Below are positions 59,099 to 64,000 of a DNA stretch of 64,000 bases, piece by piece (position 1 is the first letter of the stretch; each line of letters begins with the position of its first letter). Both the position numbers and the translations under genes were made by a program. Source of the DNA: an uncultured Caulobacterales bacterium (GTDB taxonomy: Bacteria; Pseudomonadota; Alphaproteobacteria; Caulobacterales; Maricaulaceae); the NCBI GenBank assembly GCA_937929915.1, contig CALFUN010000008.1, positions 1 through 64,000 of the forward strand. Reading direction: 5' to 3'. The notes beneath the pieces are model-generated. The model had not been told where the DNA came from. It ran no database searches and worked only from the letters and a program-made list of their open reading frames with translations.

Positions 59099-60798
59099 TG
59101 TTTGACTTTGATGCAATTATTGTAGGCTCGGGCATGTCTGGGGGGTGGGTTGCCAAAGAGCTAGCCGAGCGCGGTTTGAAAGTTGCTGTCATAGAGCGCG
59201 GCCGTGATATTGACCCTGTGGAAGATTATAAAGATTGGGTAGACCCATGGGATACACCCCATCTGGACCGTAAAACACAAGAAGATCTTGAGAAACATCC
59301 GAAACAGTCAGAGGTCTATGCTTTTAATCAAAATACAAAACAATATTGGGTCGATGACCGAGAGGAACCTTATATTGTGCCAGACGGACAAGCCTTTGAT
59401 TGGCGGCGCGGTTATCATAAAGGCGGGAAATCTATTATGTGGGGCCGTCAGAGCTACCGCATGTCCGAAATAGATTTTAATGCTAATAAAAAAGATAAGG
59501 TCGCGATTGATTGGCCTGTGCGCTATAATGATATTGCCCCGTGGTATGATTACGTTGAGCGTTTTGCAGGTATTTCTGGGTCAAAAGAGAATATAGATAT
59601 TCTACCTGACGGAGTTTTTCAGCCAGCTCATGAGCTGACGACGGCCGAAAAACTTTTCAAAAAAACGGTTGAGACAACTTTCCCAACTCGCAAGGTGATT
59701 CCGGGGCGATCTGCAAATTTAACAGAGCCAACAGAGGAGCAATTAGCGCTTGGACGCGGTAAATGCCAAAGCCGATCTCTATGTGAGCGCGGCTGTAGTT
59801 TCGGGGCGTATTTTAGTTCTGTTGCCGCAACTTTGCCCGCTGCAAAACGCACCGGGAATATGACTTTAATAACCGATACGATGGTTCAAAAGTTAGATTA
59901 TGATCCAGAGACAAAAAAAATATCTGGTGTTAAAACTTTAAATGTAAAGACAAAAGAGAGAAAAGTTTATACGGCGCGAATTGTATTTCTAAATGCAGGA
60001 ACAATTCCGACAACTATGATTTTGCAAAATTCAGCCACAGAAACATTTCAAACGGGATTGGCCAATTCTTCGGGGCAGTTGGGCCGTAATTTAATGGATC
60101 ATCTTTACGGTTCTCGCGGCGGCGGAATTATACCGGGAATGCTCGATAAATATCATTCTGGTCGCCGACCCAATGGATTTTACATTCCGCGCTTTAGAAA
60201 TAATACAGAAGACGGGTCAGATTTTTTACGAGGCTACGGTTATCAAGGGCGCGCTTATCGGGCAAATTGGCGAACGAAAGTGGGCAATGCTGGCATAGGA
60301 AAGGATTATAAATCTGCTATGCGCATACCTGGGCCTTGGGCAATCTCCATGGTTTCAGCAGGAGAGATGCTGCCTGATTTTAGAAATAATATAAGTTTAC
60401 ATGCGACGAAAACAGATAAATGGGGGATGCCAATTCCTGTTATTGATGCCAAACTTCGTGAGAATGAATTAAAGCTTATGGGACAAGCTGCGCGCGATAC
60501 GAAGGCCATGTTACTAGCCGTTGGCGCGCAAATTACATCTTTGCAAAAGCCAGAGGATGCAGCGAGTATTATCGTTGGTGACGGTATTCATGAAATGGGG
60601 ACTGCGCGTATGGGGCGTGATCCGTCTAGCTCGGTTCTTAATCAGTATAATCAAAGTTGGGATGTGCCGAATTTGTTTATTTCAGATGGATCATTCATGA
60701 CCTCTTCGGGGTGTCAAAATCCGTCACTGAGTTATATGGCATTTTCTGCCCGAGCGGCGCATCATGCCGCTGATTTATTAGAACAAGGGGCGCTCTAA
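59098..60798 (+). CDS. GMC-family oxidoreductase (gluconate/glucoside dehydrogenase large subunit-like)
   Basis: FDAIIVGSGMSGGWVAKELAERGLKVAVIERG, GGKSIMWGRQSYR, GRNLMDHL, HEMGTARMG, DGSFMTSSGCQNPSLSYMAFSARAA; TAATG overlap start at 59098. Confidence 0.92.
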   Translation: MFDFDAIIVGSGMSGGWVAKELAERGLKVAVIERGRDIDPVEDYKDWVDPWDTPHLDRKTQEDLEKHPKQSEVYAFNQNTKQYWVDDREEPYIVPDGQAFDWRRGYHKGGKSIMWGRQSYRMSEIDFNANKKDKVAIDWPVRYNDIAPWYDYVERFAGISGSKENIDILPDGVFQPAHELTTAEKLFKKTVETTFPTRKVIPGRSANLTEPTEEQLALGRGKCQSRSLCERGCSFGAYFSSVAATLPAAKRTGNMTLITDTMVQKLDYDPETKKISGVKTLNVKTKERKVYTARIVFLNAGTIPTTMILQNSATETFQTGLANSSGQLGRNLMDHLYGSRGGGIIPGMLDKYHSGRRPNGFYIPRFRNNTEDGSDFLRGYGYQGRAYRANWRTKVGNAGIGKDYKSAMRIPGPWAISMVSAGEMLPDFRNNISLHATKTDKWGMPIPVIDAKLRENELKLMGQAARDTKAMLLAVGAQITSLQKPEDAASIIVGDGIHEMGTARMGRDPSSSVLNQYNQSWDVPNLFISDGSFMTSSGCQNPSLSYMAFSARAAHHAADLLEQGAL

Positions 60799-61688
60799 TG
60801 TTTTCAAGACGTGACTTTTTAACGACTGCGACTGCCAGCAGCTTGATTGCGGCCACGGGCTGTTTTAATGCGCCGCAGAGCATTGCGCAGAATAAAATTA
60901 CGAAAATTGGCCTTCAAACATATACATTGCGCGATGTTTTTGAAACAGACCCAATGGGGACGTTGAAAATGATCAAAGCTGCTGGCTATGATTATGTTGA
61001 GCTAAATAGCAGAAATTTTGCCGAAAGATCTGCTGCGGTGCTTCGCGGGATGTTAGATGAAGCTGGCTTGCCAGCTCCTGTGACGCATATATCGCTTGAT
61101 ATGATTAAAGGGGATTTATCGGGCTTGATTCAAACGGCGCAAATATTGGACATCGAATATTTAGTTGTCCCTTATATTGGCGAAGATATGCGAACGCTTG
61201 AACATTGGAAGGCTCACGCGAAAATTATGAACGCAGCGGGCGAAGCTTTGCGGGATAAAGGCTTTAAGCTTGCTTACCATAATCATCAATTTGAATTTGA
61301 AGATCTAGGCGGCGGTACGGTAGCTATGGATATTCTTTTGAATGAGTGCAAAGAAGACAACTTGATCTTTGAACTGGATATGTTTTGGGCCGTGTTAGGT
61401 AATGCGGATATTCCAGCTTTATTTAAAGCCAATCCAGGGCGGTTTAAGCTTTGCCATATTAAAGATATGGGGCCAAATAAAGCTGATTTCATAGATGGAA
61501 ATTATGAAGACATTTCTTCAAAATTAATGAAAAATGTTGGCGATGGTATTTTGCCTTTTGAAACATTTTTCGCTTTAAATGATGTATCGGGTATGACGTA
61601 TTTCATAGCCGAGCATGACGCTATTCCTAAGCCGTATGCGGCTTCATTATCGCAAAGCTATAATGCGATTAAAGCGATGCGATTCTAA
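60798..61688 (+). CDS. Tat-exported sugar phosphate isomerase/epimerase-family TIM-barrel protein
   Basis: SRRDFLTTATASSLIAATGCF signal; KIGLQTYTLRDVFETDPMGTLKMIKAAGYDYVEL, LAYHNHQFEFED, LCHIKDMGP. Confidence 0.9.
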   Translation: MFSRRDFLTTATASSLIAATGCFNAPQSIAQNKITKIGLQTYTLRDVFETDPMGTLKMIKAAGYDYVELNSRNFAERSAAVLRGMLDEAGLPAPVTHISLDMIKGDLSGLIQTAQILDIEYLVVPYIGEDMRTLEHWKAHAKIMNAAGEALRDKGFKLAYHNHQFEFEDLGGGTVAMDILLNECKEDNLIFELDMFWAVLGNADIPALFKANPGRFKLCHIKDMGPNKADFIDGNYEDISSKLMKNVGDGILPFETFFALNDVSGMTYFIAEHDAIPKPYAASLSQSYNAIKAMRF

Positions 61689-61711
61689 CATAGCCTCGCA
61701 TAGACGTTGTC

Positions 61712-62740
61712 TTATTTTTTAAGATTAGGCCCTGTCGATGACCGAATGATGGTTTCATAATCCATCAAGACTGTACGAGGTTTATCTATACCGCGCGTGC
61801 CAATCTGAGAGATCAGTATTTCAGCGGCTTGTTCGCCAAATGCAATACGCGGCTGCCGGATTGTGGTGAGGGGGGGCCAAATTTTTTCGGCAAGTTCGGA
61901 ATCATCAAACCCTATGATAGAGATGTCCTCGGGAATACGCAGATTATTTTTATGGGCGGTCACAACAACGCCTGCGGCCATATCATCATTTGCGGCAAAA
62001 ACAGCGCTAGGCCGATTTTTGAGGTGCGTGATTTTTTCACCTGCGGCCATACCGCTGGCAAAATCAAAGGCCCCTGAGAAAACGATATTTGGGTCAAAGG
62101 CGATGCCAGATTCTGCAAGGGCTTGTTGATAGCCTCTAAACCTTTCATGTGTGGCATTTTGATTTTCTAAGCCGCGAATAAATGCAATATGCGTATGCCC
62201 CGCGTCAATTAAATGCTGCGTTGCATCGCGCGCAGCAGAGCAATCGTCAATTTTAACGGTTGTATTATCATCCTCAATATCATTCGGGCCGACACGCAGG
62301 ATGGGAATCTTTAACGCATTGAAATAAGTATTGACGGCTTCGTTATTGGCGTAAGGCGGAATTAAAATAACACCATCGGGTCTTTTTTGCGACACAAGCT
62401 GTTCGCACCAAGCCTTTAAATCTTTTTTATTTTCAGAAATGCTAGGGTCTAAAAATGTCCAATGTAGCGTATATCCATGGCGCTGACTGGCGGTTAAAGC
62501 TCCCGATTGGATGGCGTAAATAAAGTTACTTCTAGTGTTATGGACGATAAGATGAATGGTGTAGGTGCGGCTACTACGTAGGTTGCGCGCAGATGCGCTG
62601 GGAACATATCCAAGGTCTTTGACAGCCTTAAGGACACGCTCACGTAATTTGTCTTGAACATGAGGTTCATTATTGAGGACGCGAGAGACAGTTTTGATGG
62701 ACACGCTCGCATGATTGGCAACGTCGATCATTTTAACCAT
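61712..62740 (-). CDS. LacI-family transcriptional regulator
   Basis: MVKMIDVANHASVSIKTVSRVLNNEPHVQDKLRERVLKAVKDLGYVPSASARNLRSSRTYTI; IGFDDSELAEKIWPPLTTIRQP. Start could be 62761, 62740 or 62731. Confidence 0.95.
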   Translation of the reverse strand: MVKMIDVANHASVSIKTVSRVLNNEPHVQDKLRERVLKAVKDLGYVPSASARNLRSSRTYTIHLIVHNTRSNFIYAIQSGALTASQRHGYTLHWTFLDPSISENKKDLKAWCEQLVSQKRPDGVILIPPYANNEAVNTYFNALKIPILRVGPNDIEDDNTTVKIDDCSAARDATQHLIDAGHTHIAFIRGLENQNATHERFRGYQQALAESGIAFDPNIVFSGAFDFASGMAAGEKITHLKNRPSAVFAANDDMAAGVVVTAHKNNLRIPEDISIIGFDDSELAEKIWPPLTTIRQPRIAFGEQAAEILISQIGTRGIDKPRTVLMDYETIIRSSTGPNLKK

Positions 62741-64000
62741 GTGATGTATCCCTGTTTTCAAGTTGCCTTATAATTTTAGAATGTTCATGTCGCCCTAGAG
62801 GTAAGCATAAGATAGGAATGACTGTTAGGGCTAGGAAAAATGCGGGGCAAATGGCTAAAAAGAGCGTAATTTTTTCGCTATTGGCAACAAAATTGACATT
62901 ATCAGATATACCGATATGTGAGAGCATCAAGCCGACAAAGACCCCCATAATGCCGCCAGATAGTTTTTGCGTTACAAGAACAGATCCAAAAACACCTGCT
63001 TCTGACCTATAGCCGCTTTGCATTTGTCCAAATTCAACGCAATCTGGTATAAAAGCCCAAAAGATAACGGCATAAGCTCCGCTACAGGCGCCAAATAAGG
63101 TGATTTGTATGGGGATGCCGTAAATGGCGGTGGTCGAGAATATGAAAAAATGCACGGCGGTTAGGACGTGGATGATTGTGACCAATATCCAGACCTTCTT
63201 GCGGCCAAGTAAATGAATAATATATGTCCAAAAAGGCACTAAGATTAGGGTCGCTATCGCATACACTGTCAAGACAACTTCTTTAGAGGCTAAAGATTCT
63301 TGTTGGGAGTCTATGTAAAATACCAATGATAGTCCTAAACATGTACTCGCCGCGGAATTAAATAAAACAACGATAAGCAACATTTGAAGCGGGCGGTTGG
63401 ATTTTACATTTTGCAACATACCCGACCATACTTTTTTATGCTGAATTGTTTTTTCAGGTAATGGAATCTCTTTGGTCAAGGCAAAGCATAATAATATAGC
63501 AAGCGTTGCCGCAACACTGCCAATAGCAGCAGCATATTGGAAGGCTATGGCTTCTGAGCCTGCCATAATTGTGAATTTTTCAACAAGCGGCGGCAAGAAC
63601 ATGGACACCATGAGCAAGCCTAGAAATGCACAAAACATACGCGCACCTGAAAAATCCGCGCGTTCAATACTGTCATAGCTAAGGCGCGATGCCATTGTCG
63701 CATAGGGTATGGCGACAAGCGTATATGTTGTACGAAAGATGAGACATATTACAATTAATATTGCGATTAAACTTATACCCTCAAATGGCGGCACCCAAAA
63801 TAGCAAAATAAATGCCGCGCCTAATACCGCGCAGCCATAAAGCAGAAATGGACGATAGGTACCAAAACGTGTGTTTACGCGCTCGGATATTGAAGCCATG
63901 ATCGGATCAGATAAGGCATCCCATGTCATGCCGATAAAAAACAAAATACCAGCAATGGCTGGGTCAAGTCCAACAACCGTTGTGTACCAGTAGACTAAAT
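62733..64000 (-). CDS. Glycoside-pentoside-hexuronide (GPH/MelB-type) MFS symporter, 5' end beyond the window
   Basis: The reading frame continues past the ORF-track start to the window edge (...YWYTTVVGLDPAIAGILFFIGMTWDALSDPIMASISERVNTRFGTYRPFLL), matching the GPH N-terminal motif; truncated at 64000. Confidence 0.88.
   Translation of the reverse strand, partial: LVYWYTTVVGLDPAIAGILFFIGMTWDALSDPIMASISERVNTRFGTYRPFLLYGCAVLGAAFILLFWVPPFEGISLIAILIVICLIFRTTYTLVAIPYATMASRLSYDSIERADFSGARMFCAFLGLLMVSMFLPPLVEKFTIMAGSEAIAFQYAAAIGSVAATLAILLCFALTKEIPLPEKTIQHKKVWSGMLQNVKSNRPLQMLLIVVLFNSAASTCLGLSLVFYIDSQQESLASKEVVLTVYAIATLILVPFWTYIIHLLGRKKVWILVTIIHVLTAVHFFIFSTTAIYGIPIQITLFGACSGAYAVIFWAFIPDCVEFGQMQSGYRSEAGVFGSVLVTQKLSGGIMGVFVGLMLSHIGISDNVNFVANSEKITLFLAICPAFFLALTVIPILCLPLGRHEHSKIIRQLENRDTSHG

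Noticed and set aside
61702-61712. AGACGTTGTCT between the convergent TIM-barrel and lacI genes, resembling half of the TGACAACG operator
   Set aside because: Only CGTTGTC matches, and it lies at the 3' ends of two convergent genes where an operator is not expected.
1-64000. CRISPR arrays, tRNA/rRNA genes, insertion sequences, prophage, toxin-antitoxin or classical defence genes
   Set aside because: Looked for by eye on both strands; no convincing spacer-repeat pattern, tRNA cloverleaf, transposase or defence-type protein among the ORFs. A tRNAscan/CRISPR/PADLOC run would be needed to exclude them formally.

Overview
The window looks like chromosomal DNA from an alphaproteobacterium (gene content and style suggest Hyphomonadaceae/Caulobacterales; inference only). 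It is densely coding. I recognise no rRNA, tRNA, CRISPR array, transposon or phage. Main blocks: (1) a truncated minus-strand gene at 1-339, absent from the ORF track, that reads as the N-terminus of an isoquinoline-1-oxidoreductase-beta-like molybdenum hydroxylase; (2) fatty-acid/acyl-CoA catabolism (FadJ-like protein, thiolases, acyl-CoA ligase, SDR, two adjacent acyl-CoA dehydrogenases, MaoC) with a TonB-dependent receptor; (3) a molybdenum-cofactor/XdhC cluster (16.7-22.0 kb); (4) a complete-looking gspC-N type II secretion operon (22.4-33.2 kb); (5) ArsR regulator, beta-carbonic anhydrase and SulP transporter; (6) a sulfate-activation operon cysD-cysNC-DHH phosphoesterase, where CysD carries an unusual N-terminal helix-turn-helix-like extension; (7) S41 peptidase, DUF1287 protein and a DEAD-box helicase with a structured leader and an Arg-rich mini-ORF; (8) a carbohydrate-type region: SMP-30 lactonase, DUF6445-like protein, flavin halogenase, large TonB receptor, and a Gfo/Idh - TIM barrel - MFS - GMC oxidoreductase operon with a LacI regulator and a GPH transporter. 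An exact 14-bp near-palindrome, TGACAACGATGTCA, occurs upstream of both the large TonB receptor and the Gfo/Idh operon, suggesting one LacI-type regulon. The strongest leads are the HTH-CysD fusion, the shared operator, the helicase leader, and the evenly spaced half-sites upstream of the ArsR gene. All functional names come from motif recognition by eye; no database search was run.
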